The position numbers and the translations under genes were made by a program. A DNA stretch of 64,000 nt from positions 236,331,379 through 236,395,378 of the forward strand of contig CM061062.1 of the NCBI GenBank assembly GCA_030762895.1, written 5' to 3'. Origin of the DNA: Sophora flavescens. Taxonomy: Eukaryota > Streptophyta > Magnoliopsida > Fabales > Fabaceae. Below, in pieces: positions 20,674 through 31,009 of the stretch. Positions within the stretch are counted from its first letter, which is position 1, and each line of letters starts with the position of its first letter. The notes under the pieces were generated by a model. It was not told the origin of the DNA, made no database searches, and saw nothing but the letters and a program-made list of their open reading frames with translations.

Positions 20674-23399
20674 GGTCCACTTTTATTTTTCTGGTGATTG
20701 TACGTGATCAAACAAAGCCATTATATCTTCATCTGGGAAATCGCATTGCATCAATCCGTAATCTTCTACTGGCTGATTGGCTAGATATTCTGCGAGAGCG
20801 CTACCTTTTACTGCTTTTTGGGTGACATATGTAACACCCCGATTTTCACTGTTTCAAAATAATCGAAATGCGAACGACTATTTGTATATATTTATATGAG
20901 TATTAGAAAATTATTTTAAATAAACGGAGTTCATCACTCAAACCTACTTGAATGTAGGAAGCTACGATTAAAATTCAGGTTGAAACGACAAGCGAATCCT
21001 GGCCCGCTGTTTTCACTGACAGTATAATTTTACTGAGAAGAAAACCAAATTTTAACTCGTGAACGAAATGGTTTATATTTAAATCATATTTCTAACGAGT
21101 TTGGTTGTTTTGCAAATTTTCAACCGAAAATAAAATATTACGCTTTTTACGGGCGTAAAACCCTAATCGGGGAACCGATCGGGAACGGAACTACAGAGAC
21201 CCGTCAAGAGATCGGGATAACAAGTCATACATGAGGATTCATGGGTATGAGTCACACTTTTGAGTCTAGAAGGTTCTACAGGATTAAAGTGAAAATTTAG
21301 GAATTTTATGCTTAAGTCCCTGAACTTTCTGTTAATTACCCTTTTTTCCCTAAGTTAGTTCCTAAGTTTTTTTTAGTGAATTGGGCCAGAATTTTTGTTC
21401 CCAAACCCTTATTGGACCGTGGCTATGAAGCCCAAAATTCTTGTCCATGGATTGATTCCATAAAGCCCATTTAGAAACTATACAAGTTTCCTATGTCATG
21501 TTAAGCCTTAAGCCTTTTGGTGGGCCCCACAAAAATGAATTCAAGACCAAATATATTAGGCCCATGCGCAAGCCCATGCGCAAGCCTATGAGGGAGAAGG
21601 GGCTGCCCTCATAAATTTTAGATGAATCAAGAATGTTCTAGAATGTTCTACATTCTTCCACATTATTCTACAACATTCTTAAATCTTCTTCAACATTCTA
21701 GGGTTTTCCTAAAATATCTATGACAAAATCAGCCCAAAATAGTCAAGATAAGATCACATTAAATGTGGCAAATAGTCATCATGACAATTTATTGGCAATT
21801 TGCAAACTAGTCCTTATACTTTTGGAATCTTTGCAAAATGGTCCCTATGAAGTATTTGCATTTCAATCCTTTGATCAAGACAACTCATCCTCTCCAGATC
21901 CTTCTAAAGTGGCACAACCAACCCCTATAAATACCCTCCAAACCGTGGCCTCCCTCACCATTTCACTCATCTTCTTCATTCTCTTCATCTTCCTCACCAA
22001 CTAAGTTAAAAAACCCTAAGAACACCGAATCCCCACCAAACATATGACCCTCTTAATTTCTTAAACTTGGAAAACTCTAAACATAAAAGTTGTTCCTATT
22101 TCTCTCTTATTTACAAAAAGCTAAAGATCATCAAAAACGGATAAGTGGATTGGGAGATAGGATCAAAATACCGAAACTGCCCAGAATTCTCAGCAACCCA
22201 CGAAACATAAGAAAGAAGTCCCTTTTCACCCCTGTTATGATCCGAACCAAATGAAACCTTCAACACAAACGTTGTTCCTTTTCTTCTTATCTTTCTATCA
22301 AGCCAAATTTCGTAATTTTTGGATGAGTATATTGTGAGATACACTCACAATACCATCACACCCTCAAGTTGTCCAGTTTTCAACTTAGTGAAGGTTGATC
22401 ATTTTCTTCATTTCTTCAATCTTCAAGAGGTAAAAGCTCTCCTAATTAATCATCTAAGTCTTATCCTTCATTTATTTTGTAAGATCAAGCCATGATCATC
22501 AAGTTTTCATAAATTTCCATTCCTAGATCTAGAACTTCAAATAATTCTAGAAAAGTGTAGAAAAATCCTTTTAATGTGAAACCAATCTTGTGATGTCTTC
22601 CACTTTCATTATCCAAGAGCATGTAATCAAAAACATTTTACTTCCATATTTTCTTTAAGTGGCATAATCTCACTCAAAGGAGGGTTTGATGATTTTGTTT
22701 TCATTTTTGAAATCTAATGCTTGATTTGAGCTCTCTAATACTTATATGATCTAAATCCAAGAGCTTGAATCCAACTAAATTTCCTAGTCTATTTTCCTAA
22801 TATGAGCCGAAACCCTAACCCTAAAGGTTAGAGGATTTTGTTTCAAATTTTAGTCTTGTAATAAGTAATCTATGTTAGTTAAGACTCTAGTAACTAGGAT
22901 CCAAAAGATGGCATTAAGAAGATAACCCTAAACCTATTTTCTAAGTTTTGGCCGAACCTAGCCCTAAAGTGTCATAGATGGTTGTCATTTGATTAACTAT
23001 AGTTATGTTGTTTGGTTCAAGGTGAAACTATTAAGCTGTGGTGTGATAGCGAGGAACGTCGAGTTCAAGATTTCGGTGCTAGCTCAGGTGGAAGAAAGAA
23101 CCATTCCATCGTCGGAACCGATAAGTAGTATATAATTTATAATAATGGTGTAGGGCGACCTAAACCCTACTAATGGTCGAGTAATCGACAATACCAAAAT
23201 CGTATTGAAATCTTTTCCGTAAAGCCAATGACGATTTGGGAATTGTAGGTTTATCGCCTTAGGTTAATTATTCATATTTGAGGATGTTTGAATTATTTAC
23301 TTTTGACTGTTTGTGATACGCTGGTTGAGGTATTCCATCTGCATGTGACGTATTGTTTCGGTGTTTGAATAATTATGATAGTGAGGGTGTTTGCTGTCT

Positions 23400-23512
23400 G
23401 TCACGGCCGTGATGGTTGTCATGGCCAGGCCGTGACAGGTTCTGTTTTGTAGGATTCTTGCCTTTGTTGTCTGTCACGGCCGTGATGGCTATCACGGCCA
23501 GGCCGTGACAGA
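23400..23512. repeat. Palindromic cassette array E (2 units) in solo LTR copy 2
   Basis: Two excellent units 73 bases apart. Both begin TGTCACGGCCGTGATGG and end AGGCCGTGACAG, followed by GTCTGAC in the second. These are closer to the Athila LTR units than chance allows. Confidence 0.85.
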
Positions 23513-24260
23513 GTCTGACTTTGTTAATTATTTGGTTGTGATAAATTGCCTTATATGATATTGAGATGTTGGAATATTCTGTTGATTAATGTGTTATGCA
23601 TGATCTGCCTGGGTTTAATACTATGCTTAGATGATTTTAAGGAAAGATATATATATTGCTCGGAGGTATTTTGTTTGGGTGAGAGTTTTGAATATGAATT
23701 AGAAGTGCCTCGCTATTATTTTATAGAAGTGATGTGATATATAATGTAAGTGGAGGTTATGAGGAAAAGCTTGAGGTACTAGGTTGTTATTGATAAAAGT
23801 CAGTGAGGATCATATGTTGCATTGGTGTTCATAACCGTGTATTTGAGATACACGAGGTCCGAAGTTCTCGTGGACCGTTCCAAATTAGAATTTAAGTTGT
23901 GCAACTATAGTGTCATTGCTATGCATGAGCACCCTTGACTGAGTTGAGAGAGAGAACCAGGGTGTGCACCGGCGGTACTATGCTGTTATAGTGTCATTGC
24001 TTTGCATGAGCATTCTCACCATGGATGTACACCATGGATGTGAATGTGCACCGGCGTTGGGAACGTGTCACTTGGACGACTGACTGACATTCCTAACGAG
24101 GGATGTGTGACAAGATTAGCAGTGGCCACGTCAGCATAAAGGTTTAGCTGCATGAGTTGGAGGGTAGAGGAAGATATAGTGAATTGAGGATGATTGTTGA
24201 GTTTGAGTGATGTGTGTCTGTGACTATTATTGTATTATATGCTATGAATATTTTCCACTT

Positions 24261-24465
24261 ATGATGATAGAACTGTTTCTTATCTCCCTATTTCTGTATT
24301 TTTGTGTATGTCTACTTTGTTACGTTAGAAGACCAGATGGACGAATATGTTGCTGAGGAGATGGATGGAACCCTGTACGAGACGGAGGTGGTGGAGGAGT
24401 TGAATGACATTCCGTATGAAGCTGACACTGGAGAACAACCGACTGATCCTAATAATACAGTGTAG
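24261..24465 (+). CDS. Conserved acidic short ORF in the solo LTR (copy 2)
   Basis: Counterpart of 10485-10682. The hydrophobic start is shifted in frame, but from about 24330 the frame reads an acidic peptide with YVAEEMDGTLYETEV and ends at a TAG near 24465. Differences from copy 1 are concentrated at third codon positions (TAT/TAC, GAA/GAG, CCT/CCG). Same caveats as copy 1. Confidence 0.33.
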
Positions 24466-24775
24466 TAAGTTTAGGGCCAGTGAGTCATATATGACGTTTT
24501 TGTTTTCCGTTAGTTATAAGCAGTTTGTTTTAAATAAGTACCTGTGTGGGATCCTACTGAGAGGATACCCTAATCAGTGTTGTGTAAAGTAAAGGATAAT
24601 TATGCGTGTATTTATGTAATATAGTTTTGGTGTGTTTTATATCTGCATAAGTTATATAATTATTAATTAAGTTTTAATTTTTATGTATTTTCAACCGTAT
24701 GCGCGCGATTAAGTAAATAAATATTAAGGTTTTAATGTAATAATACAATGGGGCACAGCGGGGTGTCTCAACATA

Positions 24776-26344
24776 GACAATATCGTATTATGATAGCAGG
24801 ACTTGCCAGCGAGCAATTCTTCAAGTCAGAGCAGGCTTATCAAAGATATACTTGATTGGGTCCATTTTGGACACCAACCAGGTAGTGTAACACAACATGT
24901 AATGCCTCAAACGGCGAGCCGCCCAAGCCAAAGCACAGCAAGTGCGTTCTAGTAGTGAATAGTTGGCTTCACAACTGGTGAACTTCTTACTTAGATAATA
25001 GATGGCATGTTCTTTTGTTCCTGACTCATCGTGTTACCCCAGTACACAACCCATTGATTCATCTAGTACAGTCAAATACATGATGAGAGGTCTTCCTGGA
25101 ACTTGGGGAACCAAGACTGGAGGCTCCTGTAGGTATTGTTTGATCTTCTCGAAGGCTTTTTGACAATATTCATTCCATGTTACAGCCTAATTTTTGCGTA
25201 GCAATTTAAAGATTGGTTCACATGTCGTGGTTAGTTGCGAGATGAACCGGGCAATGTAGTTCAATCTTCCTAAAAACCCACGAACTTCCTTCTCCGTTCG
25301 AGGTGCTGGCATATCGATGACTGCTCAACCTTTTCAGGATCAACCTCTATTCCCCTTTGACTAACGATGAACCCCAGAAGCTTGCTTGATTTCACTCCAA
25401 AAGTGAATTTGGCTGGATTCAATCGGAGCTTAAACTTTCTTAATCGCTCAAAAAGTTTCTGCACATTGTCAACATGGTCATCTTCAGATCTGGACTTGTC
25501 GATCATGTCATCTACATAAACTTCTATCTCCTTATGCATCATGTCATGGAATAAAGCCAACATAGCCCACTGATATGTTGCCCCGACATTCTTCAAGCCA
25601 AATGGCATAACCTTATAGCAAAAGGTTCCCCATAAAGTGACAAATGTAGTTTTCTCCATATCTTCAGATGTCATCTTGATCTGATTATATCCTGAGAATC
25701 CATCCATGGAAGAGAATAATGCATGTTGAGCAGCATTATCTACAAGAACATCAATGTGAGGCAGTGGAAAGTCATCTTTTGGGCTAGCTCTGTTCAGATC
25801 TCGATAGTCAACACACATTCGAACCTTTCAATTTTTCTTGGGAATAGGAACGATGTTAGCAATCCATTGAGGGTACTTTACAACTTCTAGGAAACCTGCA
25901 TCCAGTTGTTTCTTGACCTCCTCCTTGATCTTTAAAGACATTTCCGCTTTCATCCTTCATAGCTTTTGTTTTACTGGAGGACACTCCGGCTTTAACGGCA
26001 GTTTGTGTTCTGCTACACTAGGGTCTAACCCGGGCATGTCTTGGTACGACCATGCGAAAACATCTTTATATTCCATCAACAACTTGATCAACCTACTTCG
26101 CTCCTTTTCTTTCAGGGAAAGGCCGATCTTGACCTCTTTTTTATCATCTTCAGTTCCCAAATTTATTAGTTCACTCGGCTCTTCAAGGGGTCGAATTTCC
26201 CCGGCTTCTTGTTCTACCAACCTCAATAATTCAGGAGAAACTTCCCCGTCATCATCAACAACCTCATCAGCATGATCAATAGGATAGTCAAAATTGTACG
26301 TTGAGTTACTAACAGTGTCATTTTCAAGAGAGTCACTTTTAGAT
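24776..26344 (-). pseudogene. Ogre reverse transcriptase and RNase H (exon 2)
   Basis: From 26344 the frame runs through an acidic linker into the RT N-terminus (DVFAWSYQDMPGLDP, 25957-26226). A TGA near 25832 (apparently Gly to stop) follows. RT continues at 25270-25818 with MCVDYRDLN, Asp39 in SSMDGFSGYNQ and catalytic YVDDM (residues 101-105). Beyond 25270 the C-terminal RT and RNase H continue with at least two Gln-to-stop changes (near 25184 and 25035) and a shift. RNase H is then cut by the solo LTR at 24771 and resumes at 20824. It would copy the RNA into DNA in cytoplasmic particles; this copy cannot. Confidence 0.82.
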
Positions 26345-26582
26345 CTGCATTTTGGTAGTTATCAGGGAAAGATGAATGAATAAAGGTTAAAGATGGGAAA
26401 CTGCATTTATTGGTGAGGAACGATGAATAAAAGCGAAAGTAAAAAAAAAAGAGATAAGAACATAAAGATATTGAATGCATGCATTTATTGATAAGTCATG
26501 CTGAAATGGAAACAAGTAAGCCCATTACAACTAAAATCCTAAAGCCTTGGGAAGAGCAAAAGGATAAGCATTACAGAATTAC
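26345..26582 (-). other. Predicted Ogre intron between protease and RT
   Basis: On the minus strand a GTAATT donor lies at 26582-26577, overlapping the stop codon of the gag-pro frame. A TGCAG acceptor at 26349-26345 follows a T-rich tract. Removing these 238 bases joins the protease frame to the RT frame exactly in phase. Spliced introns at this place are a known trait of Ogre elements. The splice sites are read from sequence only. Confidence 0.72.
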
Positions 26583-28933
26583 TTTGAAAAAAACTCTATG
26601 GTCCCGGGGAACTCAATGACCTCCCAATTGTTGAGATTTGTATCCGGAGGGCATGGATACACCAAATTGACACCATGATCAGCGAGATAATCATCTTCAA
26701 CAGCTGCTGCTTGGTCCAGGAATGTGAACCCTACACTTCGGAAGCTTTGTCGAATGTCACAGATGGGAACCCTTTCAGCCTCGTATTCACGATTTTCCAG
26801 CCGAGCCAACCTCTTTCTTTTCTTCTCTTCTATAACCTTCATCTTGTCGGCCTTGGTGGGTTTATATCCCAACCCAAACCTGTCCTTGTTCCCGGTGAAA
26901 ATGAGGATGTCAGTGACTCCTTGACTATTCTTCCCCAAACCGCTTCCGGGTCGATATCCTCCTCCGATCATAACCTTAGCGATCATAATGGACACTTTAG
27001 ATGACTGAGGTTTCAAGAGTGGAGCACCGTCGCCAACATAAGTGGCATTGGCAATTTCAAGCGATTGGAAAGTGGTCTCAAGAGCTTCTTCGACAGCTTC
27101 AATGTAAGGGGTTGTTGATGGCTTACTCACTAACATATCCTCCTCTCCAGAAACAATTATCAACTTGCTATCGACAATGAACCTTACTTTCTGGGGCAGT
27201 GTGGAAGGTACAGCTCCAGACGAATGGATCCATGGTCGTCCCAGGAGACAACTGTAAGTCGGCGTAATGTCCATTACTTGGAAGAGTATTTCAAAGGTGG
27301 AAGGGCCAATCTGAATGGGCAATTCAATTTCCCCCATGAATTCCCTACGGGTGCCATCGAAAGCTCTTACAATCATTGTGCTTGGCTTCATATGAGTTCC
27401 ATCGAAAGGCAACTTTGCCAGTGTTGACTTTGGCATTACATTCAAAGAAGAACCATTATCAATGAGAACCCTAGCCATGACATGATCTCGACACTTCACC
27501 GAGATGTGTAACGCCTTGTTGTGCCTCATTCCTTCATCTAGAATTTTGTCATCAGTGAAAGTGATATAATTATCAGCAACGATGTTACCCACGATGTTAT
27601 CAAGCTTATCAATTGTGATGTCATGAGAGACATGAGCTTGATTCAACACCTTCATCAGTACTCTCCTATGTGGCTCCGAAGTCATCAACAAAGACAAAAG
27701 AGATATCCGAGATGGAGTTTGATTCAATTGATCCACAACCCTGTACTCGCTTTGCTTGATGAACTTCAAAAATTCACCGACTTCTTCATCAGATACCTCC
27801 TTTTTATTATCACCCCTTTTGGTATCCTTTTCAGCCGGTGTTCCTTCCACCTTCTCTTTCCCCTTACGATCTTTTTCTTCCTTTTCTGTTCCCTCCTTTC
27901 GCAACACCTCTGGAGTATAAATGCGACCACTCCTAGTCATTCCACCAATTCCCGAAATGTTGGTAACCATAGTGGTCCCGTTGGGAGGACTTTGTTGAAC
28001 CTGCCTATCATATCTCCATGGTACCGCTTTGGTGTCCTTGTAAGGGAAAGGACCTGGGACTCGGATGACAACTGGTGTTGGCCCACTCGAAATCGACATA
28101 GGCTCCTTCTCAGTATAGTGTATCACCACTGGCTTCGGATCGACTTGCTCAGGAACCGGTTGAGGATTAATCACAACAGTAAAAGGAGTTATCTTAACTG
28201 GAGTTGAGGAAATTTTAAATTCGGCGACCATGTTAATGCCACACTCATTCGGTTCACAACCAATTAGGATAATCTTCATATCTATTAACTGTTGCACAAC
28301 CTGTCGAAATTCTGCACAGTCTTCAATTGAATGCCCCATATTCCCGTCGAAGTCACACCTTATCTCTTCATCAAGAGTCTTCTCTTCAACAATTGAGGTT
28401 TGCACCAATCCATGTTTTTGCATCTCCCTTAAAATAACTCTCATGGGAGTTTTGACATCAGCCACTTGACTCTTAAGAGTAGGTTCCATAAAGCTATCAA
28501 TGGCATTGACTCCCGAACCCCCATGATTTGGCACAGGACCTTGTGCCCCATTCGGAGCATCTTTCTGAAAGCTCAACCACTTAGCATCAATAAGATCTTG
28601 TACCTTAAATTTGAAAGCCCTGCAGTTCTCAGTGGAATGACCTATTGCCCCCGCATGATACTCACATTTAGCATTTGAGTCAAACCACTTCGGATAAGGA
28701 GGCCCCAATGGTTTCATTGGGATAGGAGTCAACACAGATTTATTTATAAGCTGATGCAGTAGCTCAGTGTAGGTCATGGGTAACGGGTCGAAATGTACTG
28801 GCTTTATTTCCGAGTTATATGGTGGTCTTGTTTGGCTGGTGTTTAGGTTTGGACCTAGGGGTTGGACACTTCGAGGTGGCATGGTAAGGGGTGCTTGAGG
28901 TTGAGAGGGGTATGATGGCCAGTAAGGAGCCAT
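26579..28933 (-). CDS. Ogre gag C-terminus and protease
   Basis: 784 aa, open throughout. A proline-rich start leads to a CX2HX5HX4C zinc-knuckle-like motif (C90, H93, H99, C104) and a weaker second one (about 193-206). An Arg/Lys/Glu-rich linker (340-380) follows. The aspartic protease has IDNGSSLNV at 491-499 (Asp-Asn-Gly rather than Asp-Ser/Thr-Gly, as is usual in Ogre) and the flap-side LLGRPWIH at 563-570. A G-patch-like segment (GGGYRPGSGLG, about 657-690) follows, a module known in this lineage. The stop is predicted to be spliced out. The protease would mature the gag-pol polyprotein inside virus-like particles. This is the best preserved part of the element. Confidence 0.85.
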   Translation of the reverse strand: MAPYWPSYPSQPQAPLTMPPRSVQPLGPNLNTSQTRPPYNSEIKPVHFDPLPMTYTELLHQLINKSVLTPIPMKPLGPPYPKWFDSNAKCEYHAGAIGHSTENCRAFKFKVQDLIDAKWLSFQKDAPNGAQGPVPNHGGSGVNAIDSFMEPTLKSQVADVKTPMRVILREMQKHGLVQTSIVEEKTLDEEIRCDFDGNMGHSIEDCAEFRQVVQQLIDMKIILIGCEPNECGINMVAEFKISSTPVKITPFTVVINPQPVPEQVDPKPVVIHYTEKEPMSISSGPTPVVIRVPGPFPYKDTKAVPWRYDRQVQQSPPNGTTMVTNISGIGGMTRSGRIYTPEVLRKEGTEKEEKDRKGKEKVEGTPAEKDTKRGDNKKEVSDEEVGEFLKFIKQSEYRVVDQLNQTPSRISLLSLLMTSEPHRRVLMKVLNQAHVSHDITIDKLDNIVGNIVADNYITFTDDKILDEGMRHNKALHISVKCRDHVMARVLIDNGSSLNVMPKSTLAKLPFDGTHMKPSTMIVRAFDGTRREFMGEIELPIQIGPSTFEILFQVMDITPTYSCLLGRPWIHSSGAVPSTLPQKVRFIVDSKLIIVSGEEDMLVSKPSTTPYIEAVEEALETTFQSLEIANATYVGDGAPLLKPQSSKVSIMIAKVMIGGGYRPGSGLGKNSQGVTDILIFTGNKDRFGLGYKPTKADKMKVIEEKKRKRLARLENREYEAERVPICDIRQSFRSVGFTFLDQAAAVEDDYLADHGVNLVYPCPPDTNLNNWEVIEFPGTIEFFSK

Positions 28934-30400
28934 CTGTTGAGGATTTGGAAATTGTGAGGTGGCAGCGATGTATGGTTGGTTGGCTTGGTGATGCGGAGGT
29001 GGTTGGTAATATGGGGCGTATTGGGCTTTGAAGGTGGGTGTTTGGTTTGGTTTAAATTGGTTCTGTTTCTTCTGTTCAAAGGTTACCGAGTGTGCTTCTC
29101 ATTCTTTCTTCTTCACAAACGGGGCCCTCTTCTGGCCGTTCATTACTGAAGTCTCAATGATCTTGCCATTCCTCATTCCACTTCCAATTCTCTCACCAAC
29201 GATGACCATGCCAGAAAAGTTCGATGACACGCTTCCAATCATTCTATCATAGAAAGGCGACTGGAGGGTATCAATGAAATTGCCACAATTTCTTTCTCGG
29301 CCAATGGAGGCTCTACCTGAGCAGCCAATTCCCTCCATCGTTGTGCATACTCCTTGAAAGTCTCTGTGTCTCTCTTTGCCATATTTTGGAGTTGTATCCT
29401 ATCGGGAGCCATGTCAATATTGTACTTGTATTGCTTCAGGAATGCATCTGCTAGATCTTTGAAGGATCGGACGTGGGCCCGTTCGAGATGCGTGTACCAA
29501 TTTGAAGCTGCCCTAGTTAAACTGTCTTGGAAGAAGTGAATCAAGATCTTATCATCTTGAGCGTATGATGCCATCTTTCTTACATACATGGTCAAATGGT
29601 TTTTGGGACAAGTGGTTCCCCAATATTTGTCGAAATCGGGTACCTTAAATTTTGGTGGGATTACAACATTTGGCACCAGGTAAAGGTCTGAGGCATCCCG
29701 AAGACCATAACTATTTATCCCTTCAATGGCCCGCAGTCTCTCTTCTAATACTTCCAGCTTTTCTTTAGATTGGGAATCCCCTCCCGACTGATTCACTGGA
29801 GTTTTACAATACATATTCTGGGGAAAGAGGTATGGCATGTAGGAGGATCCGAAGTTTGGCATCATTTGAGTCCCCTGGGGTCCATAATGTAGGGTGTATT
29901 GTGGATTTTTTGGATTGGCAGAAAGTGTCACCGTCAGGGTGTTACCATCTGTAGGGTTGACAGTTTGTGTTTGTGGCATTTCGACGGCATCAGTGGTGGT
30001 TTGTGTTTGAGTGATATGCTCAGAGTTTTGAATGCCATCTTGTGGGCTGGGGGCCGTTGGTGGCACAAATCTACGAGGCAAACCATATGGGAGATTGTTC
30101 GGGTCAAATGAAAAATGAGTTTGGTTGCTTGGATAAAAAGTGTGAGGCATCATGGCCCCTGGTTGGTTAAAGCCTTGAATAGGAATATGAGCAAAACCGT
30201 GCGGAATGAGAGGTGTGGTCGGATGTCCATCGTTCGAGGCTGGAGGGTTCTCCTCTGTGTTCTTTTCCTTCTACATTGCTTGCAGGATCTCCATCATCTT
30301 AGTCATTTGATCCTTGATTTGACTGACTTCATCCTTGATCTCTTGGACTTCTTCTAGTTCATCTGCTATGGCTCTTGTCTGTGACCGAGTGCGATAAAGG
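28934..30400 (-). pseudogene. Ogre gag (capsid region)
   Basis: A coiled-coil N-terminus (DELEEVQEIKDEVSQIKDQM, about 30280-30360) is followed by a TAG near 30272 (apparently Gln to stop) and a Pro/Thr/Gln-rich linker. The retrotransposon gag domain comes next (29239-29700: YVRKMASYAQDDKILIHFFQ, then NWYTHLER and YKYNIDMAPDR). The frame shifts near 29260-29330 and again near 29090. It then runs into the Pro/Gln-rich linker (28855-29079) that leads to the protease ORF. Gag would form the particle shell; this copy is broken. Confidence 0.8.
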
Positions 30401-31009
30401 TGTCTTCGAGCAATTGTTCAGAAAAGCCACACACTGTTTTAATCAAAACAAAAGTGAGAACAAAATGTTGGAAAAATGCAAAAAGCTTTTATGAAAATTA
30501 CCTTTGGATTTTTTATTATTTTATTTTTATTATATTTTTTGAGTTAACACCTTATAATAGACAAAAGATGGTCCCTCCATCCCACACAGAGAGGATTGTG
30601 CTCATAGGATGAAATGGAGTTGACAACAAATCTAGGGGAGAAACAACTCTCCACAATAGATGTTGTCTCAAACACACTAGCAATTTCTGAATTGAGACAT
30701 CTCGTGCTGCCCTTTGCGCAGAAGGAAGAATCCTATAAGGCAAAGATGTAGTTGACAACACACTAAAGGAAGACCATGCTCCACGATAGGTGTCGTCGCA
30801 AGTCAAGTGCAAGAGTTGGAGTGTGAAGGAATCATTGGAGCAAGAACTGATTTCATTAAACTCCTAAAAGCAAAACATAGAATTATGGAGGCAAGGCCAT
30901 ATTTCATTAAAATCTCCTCAAAACAGTACATAGATTGGGATTACATCATAATTCTCGACATTGTTTCAACATTTTCATCCTAAAGTCAATAGCTTAGGTC
31001 TCTTTCTTT
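30401..31009 (-). other. Ogre spacer between ORF1 and gag
   Basis: No recognisable protein. It holds an imperfect duplication of about 130-140 bases around AGTTGACAACA (about 30611 and 30750). This fits the untranslated stretch between ORF1 and gag in Ogre elements. Confidence 0.5.

Larger units (their letters stand above)
20830..24770 (+). mobile_element. Solo LTR (TGTAACACC type), copy 2, nested in Ogre
   Basis: TGTAACACCCCG to CGGGGTGTCTCA, 3941 bases, flanked by exact ACATA on both sides (20825-20829, 24771-24775). Removing it with one copy of ACATA makes the Ogre RNase H frame continuous, which fixes both ends. It is collinear with 7467-10991. A TATA box at about 21929, a pyrimidine leader, a donor-like AGAGGTAAAAG near 22427 and a conserved acidic ORF at 24330-24465 are visible. 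There is no gag or pol. The ends match those of many plant chromovirus LTRs. Confidence 0.88.

Noticed and set aside
20830..24770. DNA transposon with TIRs TGTAACACCCCG / CGGGGTGTCTCA
   Set aside because: The TG...CA ends, five-base duplication, internal TATA box and leader, and absence of a transposase fit an LTR better. Short terminal inverted repeats are normal for LTRs.
27623..28207. A 194-aa plus-strand frame
   Set aside because: It is the antisense shadow of the well-supported Ogre protease ORF and has no recognisable domain.
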